The notes beneath the pieces are model-generated. The model searched no databases and had not been told where the DNA came from. It was given only the letters and a program-made list of their open reading frames with translations. From Phenylobacterium sp. (GTDB lineage: Bacteria > Pseudomonadota > Alphaproteobacteria > Caulobacterales > Caulobacteraceae), in contig NZ_JAUSLG010000074.1 in NCBI RefSeq assembly GCF_030646615.1, forward strand, positions 62,001 through 126,000: 64,000 bases of DNA. The letters run 5' to 3'. Shown piece by piece: positions 25,575 through 33,900 of the stretch (the stretch's first letter is position 1; every line of letters begins with the position of its first letter). The translations under genes were made by a program, and so were the position numbers.

Positions 25575-27224
25575 CTATTCGGCCGGGATCAGCGCAGGGG
25601 CGGTGACCGCGGTCTGCGAGGCGGGGCTCGGCAGACGGATCGTACGCCACAGGTTGTAGGACATGATCAGGGCGCCGGAGAGGTACATGAGGCCCCCCAC
25701 GGTGCGGATGATATTCTCGACGTGCTTGGCAGCCACGGTCTCAACAAAGGCGTTGGCGAGGAAGCCTTGCGACGTGTATTCGCGCCACATTAAGCCTTCC
25801 ATGATGCCCGACACCCACATGGCGCAGATGTAGAGAAGAATGCCTGTGGTCGCGATCCAGAAGTGCCACTCCACCAGCTTGTTCGAATACAGGCTATCCT
25901 TCTTCCACAACCAAGGAACCATGCAGTACATGGCGCCGAAGCTGATGAAGCCGACCCAGCCGAGCGCGCCCGAATGGACGTGGCCAATGGTCCAGTCGGT
26001 GTAGTGGGACAGCGAGTTGACCGCCCGGATCGACATCAGCGGACCTTCGAAGGTCGACATGCCGTAGAAGGCGATGGCCACCACCATCATCCGGATGACC
26101 GGGTCGGTGCGCAGCTTGTCCCAGGCGCCCGAGAGCGTCATCAGGCCGTTGATCATCCCGCCCCAGGACGGCATCCACAGCATGATCGAGAAGGTCATGC
26201 CCAGCGTCTGGGCCCACTGCGGCAGGGCCGTGTAGTGCAGGTGGTGGGGACCGGCCCAGATGTAGATGAAGATCAGCGACCAGAAGTGGACGATGGACAG
26301 GCGGTACGAATAGACCGGCCGCTCGGCCCGCTTGGGCACGAAATAGTACATCATCCCCAGGAAGCCGGCGGTCAGGAAGAAACCGACGGCGTTGTGGCCG
26401 TACCACCACTGGGTCAGGGCGTCCTGGACGCCGGCGAACAGGGAATAGCTGCGGTGGTGCAGGGCCCCGACCGGCATGGCCAGGTTGTTGATCACATGCA
26501 GCAGGGCGACCGTGACGATGAAGGCCAGGTAGAACCAGTTGGCCACATAGATGTGGGGTTCTTTCCGCTTCCACAGGGTCCCCAGGAAGACCAGCAGATA
26601 GGCGACCCAGACCACGGTCAGCCACAGGTCCACATACCATTCCGGCTCGGCATATTCCCGGCTCTGGGTGATGCCGGCCAGATAGCCGGTGGCGGCAAGC
26701 ACGATGAACAGCTGGTAGCCCCAGAAGACGAACCAGGGCCAGGCGCCGCCGGCCAGGCGCGCCTTGGAGGTCCGCTGGACCACATAGAAGGAGGTGGCGA
26801 TCAGGGCGTTGCCGCCGAAGGCGAAGATCACGCCCGAGGTGTGCAGGGGCCGCAGCCGGCCGAAGTTCAGCCAGCCATGCTCAGGGAAGTACAGCAGGTT
26901 GGGCCAGGTCAGCTGGGCGGCGATCACCACCCCCACCAGCAGGCCGACCACGGCCCAGAACATGGTGGCGATGACCCCGGCCCGGATCACCCCGTCGGAA
27001 TAGTGGCTCTCTGAGCTGCGCAGGCGCCCCGAATTCAGGGCCACCGTCAGGACCCCGAAGGCCAGGACGAAGGCGCCGATCAGCAGGTAGCCATGGAAGC
27101 GGAACAGGCGATCATCGGAGAAGGCCGTCGCGAATATCGCCCCCAGGGCGGCGAGCCCAGTGAAGGCGTAGAGCAGGAGCGCATCGAGCGGCGCCCGATC
27201 CTGCCCAGCGATTGATTGATTCAT
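25575..27224 (-). CDS. ccoN: cbb3 cytochrome oxidase catalytic subunit I
   Basis: A 549-residue, roughly 12-helix haem-copper oxidase subunit. It includes the haem-ligand region [15 protein letters not shown], the CuB-side histidines in [18 protein letters not shown] and [20 protein letters not shown], and [16 protein letters not shown]. It reduces oxygen to water with high affinity and pumps protons. The ATG at 27224 (MNQSIAG) has a GGGGA ribosome site; a frame from 27296 would add an unlikely 24-residue leader. A FixK/FNR-type box lies 64 bp upstream. First gene of the cco cluster. Confidence 0.95.
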   Translation of the reverse strand: MNQSIAGQDRAPLDALLLYAFTGLAALGAIFATAFSDDRLFRFHGYLLIGAFVLAFGVLTVALNSGRLRSSESHYSDGVIRAGVIATMFWAVVGLLVGVVIAAQLTWPNLLYFPEHGWLNFGRLRPLHTSGVIFAFGGNALIATSFYVVQRTSKARLAGGAWPWFVFWGYQLFIVLAATGYLAGITQSREYAEPEWYVDLWLTVVWVAYLLVFLGTLWKRKEPHIYVANWFYLAFIVTVALLHVINNLAMPVGALHHRSYSLFAGVQDALTQWWYGHNAVGFFLTAGFLGMMYYFVPKRAERPVYSYRLSIVHFWSLIFIYIWAGPHHLHYTALPQWAQTLGMTFSIMLWMPSWGGMINGLMTLSGAWDKLRTDPVIRMMVVAIAFYGMSTFEGPLMSIRAVNSLSHYTDWTIGHVHSGALGWVGFISFGAMYCMVPWLWKKDSLYSNKLVEWHFWIATTGILLYICAMWVSGIMEGLMWREYTSQGFLANAFVETVAAKHVENIIRTVGGLMYLSGALIMSYNLWRTIRLPSPASQTAVTAPALIPAE

Positions 27225-27287
27225 GATCCCCAGCGACTCGGTGCGAATGACGTTCGCCACCTCTGCCGCCGGGGCCGCTCGCCGGCC

Positions 27288-27301
27288 TTGATCCATCTCA
27301 A
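27288..27301. promoter_or_regulatory. Putative FixK/FNR-type box between ccoN and a divergent small gene
   Basis: TTGATCCATCTCAA fits the FNR/FixK core TTGA-N6-TCAA. It is centred about 70 bp before the ccoN ATG, so a -41.5 class II position leaves a leader of about 30 nt. The same box is about 57 bp before the divergent 84-residue gene. Confidence 0.6.
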
Positions 27302-27351
27302 GGCCAGAGGCCCCGGGCCTGGGCGATCAAGGGCCAAAGAGGAGTCTGATC

Positions 27352-27606
27352 ATGCGCGCCCAATCCCTGGCCGGCCGGGAGAGCCGGCTCATCGCCGGCC
27401 TTACGGCCTGGGTCGCTGCGGCGCTCAGCGCCGAATATGCCTGGCTGCACGCCCGCTCGACGGAGGTGCTCTATGGCGCCATCTGCGGCGAAGGGCCGCT
27501 GGCCCACTGCGCCGCCTGCTACGCCGCGCCGATGCTTGCCCTGGCCGGCGCTGGCCTGCTGGCGCCGGAAGGCCTGAAGGCGCTGCGGGCGGTGGCTGGG
27601 CGGTAG
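27352..27606 (+). CDS. Small Cys-containing membrane-associated protein, unknown function
   Basis: An 84-residue protein with two hydrophobic stretches (about 13-31 and 57-71). Between them is a cysteine cluster in AICGEGPLAHCAACYAAP (Cys45, Cys53, Cys56, with His52). The CxxC pair could bind a metal or form a disulfide; it is not a haem motif, since no His follows. The ribosome site AGAGGAG is good. It is divergent from ccoN and shares the FixK-type box, so co-induction at low oxygen is a reasonable inference. I do not know its family. Confidence 0.6.
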   Translation: MRAQSLAGRESRLIAGLTAWVAAALSAEYAWLHARSTEVLYGAICGEGPLAHCAACYAAPMLALAGAGLLAPEGLKALRAVAGR

Positions 27607-27712
27607 GCTGGGCGCCGACGAGGCGCCCCACGTGACGCGGTCGAAAGACGGGCGCTTCCGGTGTATAGGGCGCTCGACATCGCCCCCGAAACCCGCCTGA
27701 CCCGCCGAGCCC

Positions 27713-28717
27713 TTGCCGCCTCAGCCCGCCTTCCCACCCCACCGCCTGTCCGTCGCACCCATGATGGACTGGACGGACCGGCATTGCCGGAGCCTGCATC
27801 GGGTGCTGTCGAAGCATGCGCTGCTCTATACCGAGATGGTCACCACGGGGGCGGTGCTGCATGGGGATCGGGAGCGGTTGCTGGGCTATGACGCCGCGGA
27901 GCATCCGGTGGCCCTGCAGCTCGGCGGGTCCGATCCCGCCGATCTGGCGGCGGCGGCCAAGATCGGCGCCGACCTGGGCTATGACGAGATCAACCTCAAT
28001 GTCGGCTGTCCGTCCGACCGGGTGCAGAGCGGGCGGTTCGGCGCCTGTCTGATGCGTGAGCCGGCCCTGGTGGCCGAGTGCATGGCCGCCATCGGCGCCG
28101 CCGTCCACGTGCCCGTCACCGTCAAGTGCCGAATCGGGGTCGACGACCAGGACCCTGAAGTGAGCCTGTTCACCCTGGTGGATCTCTGCGCCCAGGCCGG
28201 GGTGCGCACCTTCGTGGTCCATGCCCGCAAGGCCTGGCTGAAGGGCCTCTCGCCCAAGGAGAACCGGGACGTGCCGCCGCTGGACTATGAGCTGGTCTAT
28301 CGGCTCAAGCGCCAGCGCCCCGACCTGACCATCGTCCTGAACGGCGGCGTGCCGGACCTCGCCGCGGCCGCATCGCATCTGCAGCAGGCCGACGGGGTGA
28401 TGCTCGGCCGTGCGGCCTATCACACGCCGGAGATCCTGGGGGCGGTGGACGCCGAGGTGTTCGGGGCCGGCGAGGTGATCGACTCCGCGATGGCGGTGGA
28501 GCTCTACCGGCCCTATCTCGCCGCCCGCCTCCAGGACGGCACGCCGCTGGCCGCCATGAGCCGGCACATGCTGGGCCTGTTCCATGGCCGCCCCGGCGCG
28601 CGGGCCTGGCGGCGTATCCTGACGGTGGAAGGGGTCAAGCCCGGCGCCGGGCTGGAGGTGGTGGACGCCGCCCTGGCCGCCGTGATCCAGGCCCGCGAGG
28701 CGCGGGACGCCGCCTGA
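27713..28717 (+). CDS. dusA: tRNA-dihydrouridine(20/20a) synthase
   Basis: A 334-residue FMN enzyme that reduces uridines in the tRNA D-loop. The family start HRLSVAPMMDWTDRHCR, the catalytic Cys region NVGCPSDRVQSGRFGACLM, KCRIGVDD, VHARKAWLKGLSPKENR and LNGGV identify the DusA branch. The only upstream in-frame start that includes the conserved N-terminus is TTG at 27713; ATG codons at 27761 and 27764 would cut the first beta strand, so TTG or another unusual start is used. The ribosome site is poor. The gene is monocistronic. Confidence 0.93.
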   Translation: MPPQPAFPPHRLSVAPMMDWTDRHCRSLHRVLSKHALLYTEMVTTGAVLHGDRERLLGYDAAEHPVALQLGGSDPADLAAAAKIGADLGYDEINLNVGCPSDRVQSGRFGACLMREPALVAECMAAIGAAVHVPVTVKCRIGVDDQDPEVSLFTLVDLCAQAGVRTFVVHARKAWLKGLSPKENRDVPPLDYELVYRLKRQRPDLTIVLNGGVPDLAAAASHLQQADGVMLGRAAYHTPEILGAVDAEVFGAGEVIDSAMAVELYRPYLAARLQDGTPLAAMSRHMLGLFHGRPGARAWRRILTVEGVKPGAGLEVVDAALAAVIQAREARDAA

Positions 28718-28885
28718 GGGCGGTCATCCCGACGGGCGGGCTGCGCGCCGCCGCGCGCCCCGAACCTGCGGCCAAATCTCCTCGGGTCGACTTCCGTTTG
28801 CCTAAGCGCGACTCATAGATCATCGTTCCTGGACCGACGATATTTGACCGCCACTCATAAAAACCAGGCGGCACAGGAGGAAACG

Positions 28886-31792
28886 ATGAAGCGTGCATTT
28901 CTGCGCGGGAGCTCGGCCTTGGCCGGACTTCTCGCTTTCGGTTTGAGCGGCGCGGCGCAAGCCCAGGACTCCACCATGGTGGAAGAGGTGGTCGTCACCG
29001 GCTCGTTCATCCGCGGGACTCCGGAGGATGCGGCCCTGCCGGTCGATGTGGTCAACAGCGAGGAACTGGCGCGGCGCGGCTCGCCGACCACCGTCGATCT
29101 CATCAAGTCACTCCCGGTCAGCGGCCCGGTTCTGGGCGACTCCAATCAGTTCTCCACGACGGCCCAGGGGCAGTTGGGCGCCGGCACGGTGAACCTCCGG
29201 GGCATAGGCTCGCTCCGCACCCTGGTGCTGCTGAACGGCCGCCGGACCACGGCCTCCCCCGGGGCGGGCTCTGGCGGCGTGGACACCAACCTTCTGCCCG
29301 TGGCGGCGATCGGCCGCGTCGAGGTGCTCAAGGACGGGGCGGCGGCCACCTATGGCTCGGACGCCATCGGCGGCGTGGTCAACTTCATCACCCGCAAGAA
29401 CTTCAGGGGGCTTGAGGTGAGCGCCGACTACCGCCTGGTGGACGGCTCCGACGGCGACTATACGGCCAGCCTCGTCTACGGCTGGGTGGGCGAGCGGTCC
29501 AATATCCTGCTGACCGCCGGCTATCAGCATCGCTCGGAACTGCGCAGCACGGAGCGGGACTGGGCCAACCAGGACTATCTGGTCAATCCCTCGGGCTATT
29601 CCGTCCTCGGGCAGCCGGGATCCTTCCTGCCGCGCAACGGCGCCACGCCCACCGCCGGGGTGCAACGGGACGCCAACTGCACGGCGCTGGGCGGCTTCGC
29701 CGGCTTCTCCGGGACCACGCCGGCCTGCTTCTTCACCTATGTCCCGTTCGACAACGTGATCGAGGATGAGAACCGCTACCAGATCTATGGCGAGTTCAAT
29801 GTCGACCTGGCCGACAACCTGCAGTTCCACGGCGAGGCGCTCTACGCCAAGACCGACATTCCCAACGTCCTCTTCTCGCCCTCCTATCCGCCGACCTCCG
29901 GCCCCAACGGACCCGGCAGCGTCGGCGTCTTCACCGCGCCGATCAGCAATCCCGGCGTCCTGACCGGGTTGCAGCAGGCGGGCCTTTCCGCGGCCCAGAT
30001 CGCGGCGACCAACAATGTGTCCCTGACCCTCTGGCGGGCCCTGGGCGCGGGGGGCAATCCGGCGGAAGACTTCGGCGGCCAAGTGGGGAGCCGCGCCTAC
30101 GAGATCTACCGCGTGTCGGGCGGTTTCTCCGGCGAGTTCGCCTTTGGCGTCGGGTGGGATACGGCGATCACCTTCTCCCAGGCGACCAGCAATCAGAACA
30201 CCACCGACATCCTGATCGATCGCCTTCAGCGGGCGCTGAACGGCCTGGGCGGGGTCAACTGCTCGGGCGCGACCCCGGGACAGAATGGCTGCCAGTATCT
30301 GAACCCCTTCTCCAACGGCTATGCCAGCAATCCGGCCCTGGGCCTCGCCAATCCGGGCTTCGTGCCCGCCAACGCTAACGATCCGGACCTGGTGGCCTGG
30401 CTGTTCGACACCCAGCAGTCGGAGAACCGCCAAAGCCTGCTGGTGATCGACGCGGTCCTGAACGGCCAGCTGGGCGGCTTCGAACTGCCGGGCGGGTCGA
30501 TCGGGTGGGCCGTCGGCGCCCAATATCGCCGCAATGAGCTTCAGACGACCCTGAACAGTCCCTTCCAGGACGCCCGGGTCACGCCCTGTCCCGTGGTGGG
30601 GGTGACGACCTGCGCCTTCGCCACCGGCCCCTACATCTTCCTCGGCCAGAGCCGGCCCTCGCAGTTGGACGACACCATCTACGCCGTCTTCGCCGAGGCC
30701 AGCCTGCCGATCACGGACGACCTCAACGCCCAGCTGGCGATCCGCTTCGAGGACTATGGCGGCCAGACCGGATCGACCACCAATCCCAAGCTGGCCCTGA
30801 AGTGGCAGCTCACCGAAGCCCTCGCCCTGCGGGGATCGGTGGGGACCACCTTCCGCGGTCCGACTCCCGTCAATCGTTCGACCAATCAGGTGACCGGCCT
30901 CTCGGGCATCATCGCGGCCGGTAACAACTTCAAGTCCGTGGACCTTCCCGGAAACCCGGCCATCGGCCCGGAAAAGGCCCTGACCTACAATGTGGGCGCG
31001 ATCTACGAGCAGGGCGGTTTCCGCGCCATCGTCGACTACTGGAGCTTCAAGATCGAAGACCAGATCACCACGGTGCCGGCCAATGTGGTCGCCACGGCCG
31101 TGGCTGGCGTCGGCAACGGGACCCAGGCGGTCAACTGCGCCAATCCGCTGCGGGAACTGATCACCTTCAACAACAACAACAGCTGCGTTCAGGGCGTGAC
31201 CGTGGGCAACGATATCGCCCGGGTGCTGTCGCCGACCACAAATGGGCCGGAGATCAATGTCTCGGGCGTGGATGTGCAGATGGACTTCACCGCCAACGAC
31301 ATCTGGGGCGGTCGGGCGCGGGCCGGAGTCTCGGCCAGCTATTACCTGGAGTACAAGTTCGAGGCCTTCGAGTTCAATGGCACGCTGGTCAATGGAGCCT
31401 ATGACGCCAAGGGCTTCACCAACTATGACCGCCTGCCGGGCACCATCTCGGACTGGCGCGCCAACGCCTACGCCGAATATGGCCGGGGGCCCCACAACCT
31501 GCGGGCGGACCTCACCTTCATCGATGGGGCCGTGGATAATCGGGCGCCCATCAGCGTCCAGGACGCCACGGGCGTTCCCAGGCCGGTGACCTTCGGCCAG
31601 AAGGTCGACGATTTCTACACCCTGGATCTCACCTACCAGACCGAACTGCCATGGGGCGTGGTGATGACGGCTTCGGCCTTCAACGTCTTCGACCGCGACC
31701 CGTCGGCGGCGCGGCTCGAGCTGAGCTATGACCCGTTCATCGGCAGTCCCTACGGTCGCACCTACAAGCTGGGCTTCCGCAAGCGGTTCTGA
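28886..31792 (+). CDS. TonB-dependent receptor
   Basis: A 968-residue receptor. The signal peptide (about 1-26, AQAQ) is followed by the TonB box VEEVVVTGSFIRG. The plug has LIKSLPVSGPV, VNLRGIGSLRTLVLLNGRR, AAIGRVEVLKDGAAATYGSDAIGG and VVNFITRKNF, followed by a long barrel that ends GRTYKLGFRKRF. The plug belongs to the Caulobacter-type family with the GSDAIGGVVN motif that takes up carbohydrates, peptides or other nutrients. Several Cys pairs occur in the loops (NCTALGG, PACFF, NCSGATPGQNGCQY). An ideal AGGAGG ribosome site 6 nt upstream fixes the ATG at 28886. Confidence 0.93.
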   Translation: MKRAFLRGSSALAGLLAFGLSGAAQAQDSTMVEEVVVTGSFIRGTPEDAALPVDVVNSEELARRGSPTTVDLIKSLPVSGPVLGDSNQFSTTAQGQLGAGTVNLRGIGSLRTLVLLNGRRTTASPGAGSGGVDTNLLPVAAIGRVEVLKDGAAATYGSDAIGGVVNFITRKNFRGLEVSADYRLVDGSDGDYTASLVYGWVGERSNILLTAGYQHRSELRSTERDWANQDYLVNPSGYSVLGQPGSFLPRNGATPTAGVQRDANCTALGGFAGFSGTTPACFFTYVPFDNVIEDENRYQIYGEFNVDLADNLQFHGEALYAKTDIPNVLFSPSYPPTSGPNGPGSVGVFTAPISNPGVLTGLQQAGLSAAQIAATNNVSLTLWRALGAGGNPAEDFGGQVGSRAYEIYRVSGGFSGEFAFGVGWDTAITFSQATSNQNTTDILIDRLQRALNGLGGVNCSGATPGQNGCQYLNPFSNGYASNPALGLANPGFVPANANDPDLVAWLFDTQQSENRQSLLVIDAVLNGQLGGFELPGGSIGWAVGAQYRRNELQTTLNSPFQDARVTPCPVVGVTTCAFATGPYIFLGQSRPSQLDDTIYAVFAEASLPITDDLNAQLAIRFEDYGGQTGSTTNPKLALKWQLTEALALRGSVGTTFRGPTPVNRSTNQVTGLSGIIAAGNNFKSVDLPGNPAIGPEKALTYNVGAIYEQGGFRAIVDYWSFKIEDQITTVPANVVATAVAGVGNGTQAVNCANPLRELITFNNNNSCVQGVTVGNDIARVLSPTTNGPEINVSGVDVQMDFTANDIWGGRARAGVSASYYLEYKFEAFEFNGTLVNGAYDAKGFTNYDRLPGTISDWRANAYAEYGRGPHNLRADLTFIDGAVDNRAPISVQDATGVPRPVTFGQKVDDFYTLDLTYQTELPWGVVMTASAFNVFDRDPSAARLELSYDPFIGSPYGRTYKLGFRKRF

Positions 31793-31797
31793 GGCGC

Positions 31798-31823
31798 CGG
31801 CGCCGGGGGCTTTCCCGGCGCCG
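31798..31823. terminator. Perfect 10-bp hairpin between convergent genes
   Basis: CGGCGCCGGG (31798-31807) and CCCGGCGCCG (31814-31823) form a perfect stem with a 6-nt loop. It is 5 nt after the receptor stop and 5 nt before the stop of the convergent GNAT gene, so it may serve both directions. Confidence 0.6.
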
Positions 31824-31828
31824 CTCGC

Positions 31829-32344
31829 TCAAAGGGCGCTGATGTCCTCGCAGGTCATGAAGACGGCCGAGGGGCCATAGCCGGACACCTTGGCCGCCAG
31901 GTCCGGGGGGATGATGGCCGGCAGGGTCCAGCCCTGGCGTCGCCAGAAGGGGGCGGCGCCTTCCACCGCGATCAGTTCCGAACGGGCCAGGGCGAGCCCC
32001 AGGGCGGCGTCGCGCCCGGCGACCAGCAGCCTGCGGGCCAGGCCCTGGCCTCGGGCCGCCTCGGCGACAGACAGGTCGTGGACATACCAGCAGTCCTGAG
32101 GCGCCGACCTTGGCAGCACGGCGTCCACCGGCGGCGGTGATCCGGCCTCCCAGGGGTGGCTGACCAGATAGGCCCTGAGGTCTCCGCCCTGACGGGCGAC
32201 CAGGTTGAGCGTCGGCGCCAGGGCCATGCGGCTGAGGAAGGCGGAGGCGGAGTCCTGCAGGGCGAGGGGATAGCCCAGGGCCTGCAGGGCCAGGACGTCG
32301 CCCAGGTCCTGCGGCGTCATGGGGCGCAGGACAAGATCGGTCAC
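31829..32344 (-). CDS. GNAT family N-acetyltransferase
   Basis: A 171-residue GNAT protein. The acetyl-CoA-binding motif is CWYVHDLSVAEAARGQGLARRLL (VxxxxRGxGxA type, split here over two motifs) and the C-terminal FWRRQGW is typical. It starts with GTG inside the stop of the upstream protease-like gene (GTGA, 4-bp overlap), so the two are translationally coupled. The acceptor is unknown. A longer frame through the neighbouring gene exists but would be an artefact. Confidence 0.8.
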   Translation of the reverse strand: MTDLVLRPMTPQDLGDVLALQALGYPLALQDSASAFLSRMALAPTLNLVARQGGDLRAYLVSHPWEAGSPPPVDAVLPRSAPQDCWYVHDLSVAEAARGQGLARRLLVAGRDAALGLALARSELIAVEGAAPFWRRQGWTLPAIIPPDLAAKVSGYGPSAVFMTCEDISAL

Positions 32345-32853
32345 GGTCGCAGGATCAGGGAGGTCTGGGTGGCCTCGAACCGGTTCAGGCGGCCGAGATA
32401 GCTCATCCCCAGCAGGGAGGTATCGAGACCCTTCTCGATCACCAGGGCCTCCACATCGGTCACCCGGGCGCCGGCCACAGAGACGGCGTCCAGGCGGATG
32501 ACGGCGGCACGGGTCTCGCCCGAGGCGGTGATCACCTTCTGCTGGTAGTCGAGGTCGGCGGGGGCGAAGCCCAGGCGCTGGGCGTCGGCCGGCGTCAGGG
32601 CCACGGCGCTGGCGCCGGTGTCCACGAGGAAGCGGATGCTGGCGCCGTTCACATCGCCCTGCGCCCAATAGTGACCGTCGCTGGCCTTGGCGATGGCGGC
32701 GGTCTCGGCCGCCCGCATGGCGGGCGCCGGCCCCTCGCGCAGGGTCGCCACCAGGGCCGAGGCGCCCCGGCCGGGATCCAGGGCCACCACCGTCTGGGCC
32801 GCGCCGACGGCCGAGACGGCCGCCACAAGAGTCAGCATGGCAAATTTGAGCAT
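32341..32853 (-). CDS. Retropepsin-like (clan AA) aspartic protease, exported or membrane-anchored
   Basis: A 170-residue protein with a hydrophobic N-terminus (MLKFAMLTLVAAVSAVGA), which is a signal or anchor. The single-domain aspartic protease motif FLVDTGASAVAL has catalytic Asp78, with the follow-up LGMSYLGRL typical of this bacterial family. Such proteins dimerise to form one active site. I chose the ATG at 32853 since it places the hydrophobic segment first; the frame extends to 32946 with a non-matching leader. It is coupled to the GNAT gene downstream. Confidence 0.8.
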   Translation of the reverse strand: MLKFAMLTLVAAVSAVGAAQTVVALDPGRGASALVATLREGPAPAMRAAETAAIAKASDGHYWAQGDVNGASIRFLVDTGASAVALTPADAQRLGFAPADLDYQQKVITASGETRAAVIRLDAVSVAGARVTDVEALVIEKGLDTSLLGMSYLGRLNRFEATQTSLILRP

Positions 32854-32975
32854 TTCGAGACCCGCCTCACCAAAGGCATAGCGGCCGTTTACGGCCTTGT
32901 TGTCTGGCGAGACTAAGGGGCGGCTGGTTTGCATCCGGTGAATCACCCCCAGCGACGCGCCCGGACTGGGCGGGC

Positions 32976-33182
32976 CTAGAAGAAGGCGAGCTTCTCTGGG
33001 GCGATGCGGTCACGGCGCGACGGCAGTTCGGCCATGATCGCCTCGCGGTCTTCCGGCGAGAGCCGCGCCCAGCCGGCCACCTCGGCCAGGGTCCTGAAGC
33101 AGCCCAGGCAAAGGGAGGATTGGCCGTCGATTACGCAGACCTTGATGCAGGGGGTCTTGATGGGGGCAGGAGGGGCGGTCAT
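32976..33182 (-). CDS. DUF1289-family small cysteine protein
   Basis: A 68-residue cytoplasmic protein with four cysteines (Cys12, Cys16, Cys25, Cys28) in PCIKVCVIDGQSSLCLGCFR, then the family ending EVAGWARLSPEDREAIM. The pattern matches DUF1289, where the cysteines probably bind a metal or Fe-S cluster; the role is not known. ATG 33182 is preferred to the in-frame TTG at 33188. Confidence 0.85.
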   Translation of the reverse strand: MTAPPAPIKTPCIKVCVIDGQSSLCLGCFRTLAEVAGWARLSPEDREAIMAELPSRRDRIAPEKLAFF

Positions 33183-33255
33183 GGCCAAGGCTTAACGGGT
33201 TGCGCGCAGGCCGGCCAGAGGGCCGGCTCGGCCAGGGTCAGAAAGCCGACGTTTC

Positions 33256-33326
33256 ATGAACTCCAAGTAATGAATGTGAATGAATATATTGTAATATTGG
33301 ATTATCGATCCTTTCCAAGAGTTCAT
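33256..33326 (+). promoter_or_regulatory. AT-rich promoter region with an inverted repeat
   Basis: Between 33240 and 33384 the sequence drops to far lower GC than its surroundings. The inverted pair ATGAACTC (33256-33263) and GAGTTCAT (33319-33326) flanks a TATATTGTAATATT segment. The region precedes the 121-residue secreted protein. The exact promoter hexamers and any binding regulator are not resolved. Confidence 0.4.
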
Positions 33327-33384
33327 TTGAGTTTTTCTTCCGAACATCTCAGTTTGTGATCATTGATTTCGAGGGAGAAACACC

Positions 33385-33750
33385 ATGAACTTCGCCGCTA
33401 TTGTTCTTTCCGCCGCCGCGCTGGCCACTGCGGGCTCGGCCGCCGCCACCGAACTCAACGATATCGAGTTCCTGAAGGCGACCCGTTGCCTCGCCCTGGT
33501 CAAGTCGGATGTCGCCGCGGTGGACACCGCGGCCATCGAGGCCATGCTTCGCGACCAGGCCTATGGCCGGACGTCCTACGTGATGGAGCGGGCCAAGAAC
33601 GAGCGCAGCCGCGCCACGCGCCAGGGGCGGTCCAAGGACGAAGGGGTTCAACTCGGCCTTCGCCAGGAAATCGCAGGTCCCTGCCAGGTGTGGCTGGGCG
33701 GCGAGGACAGCGTGGAGGCCGCCCGGGCCGCCGCACCCTCCGCCGGCTGA
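33385..33750 (+). CDS. Secreted protein of unknown function
   Basis: A 121-residue protein with a signal peptide (about 1-21, GSAAATE). The mature part is mostly helical and charged with two cysteines (Cys35 and Cys100) that could form a disulfide. The ribosome site GAGGGAGA is strong and a near-perfect rho-independent terminator follows the stop. The upstream region is strikingly AT-rich compared with the rest of the window. These suggest a well-expressed, monocistronic gene. I do not recognise the family. Confidence 0.75.
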   Translation: MNFAAIVLSAAALATAGSAAATELNDIEFLKATRCLALVKSDVAAVDTAAIEAMLRDQAYGRTSYVMERAKNERSRATRQGRSKDEGVQLGLRQEIAGPCQVWLGGEDSVEAARAAAPSAG

Positions 33751-33784
33751 TCTTTCAGACCTTCCGAGCTGTCGCCTGTCCCTT

Positions 33785-33820
33785 GGGCGCGCCTCTCCCC
33801 ACGAGGCGCGCCCGTTTTTT
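33785..33820 (+). terminator. Rho-independent terminator of the secreted-protein gene
   Basis: An 11-bp GC stem (GGGCGCGCCTC with GAGGCGCGCCC) and a short loop are followed by G and six T residues. This is the most classical terminator in the window. Confidence 0.92.
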
Positions 33821-33900
33821 GTTGGCCAAGGTGCGGGAACCAAGGCCTGAGCGTACGCCTTCTTGCGCCAATGGCCTTGGCCGTGCATGAGCCGGAGGCG

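Noticed and set aside
24652-25650. A 332-residue frame running through ccoO and ccoQ
   Set aside because: Only its last 59 codons are real (ccoQ). The rest is an out-of-frame reading of ccoO.
27661-27891. A 76-residue frame starting with GTG upstream of dusA
   Set aside because: It is in a different frame from dusA, overlaps its conserved N-terminus, and has no ribosome site.
29108-31495. A 795-residue open frame antisense to the TonB receptor gene at 28886-31792
   Set aside because: It lies wholly over a convincing receptor gene. Its composition (Gly, Ala, Arg, Asp-rich, no domain) is the typical antisense product of high-GC third codon positions.
31829-32668. A 279-residue GNAT frame extending into the retropepsin gene
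   Set aside because: The upstream half is out-of-frame protease sequence; the GTG at 32344 gives a normal-length GNAT.
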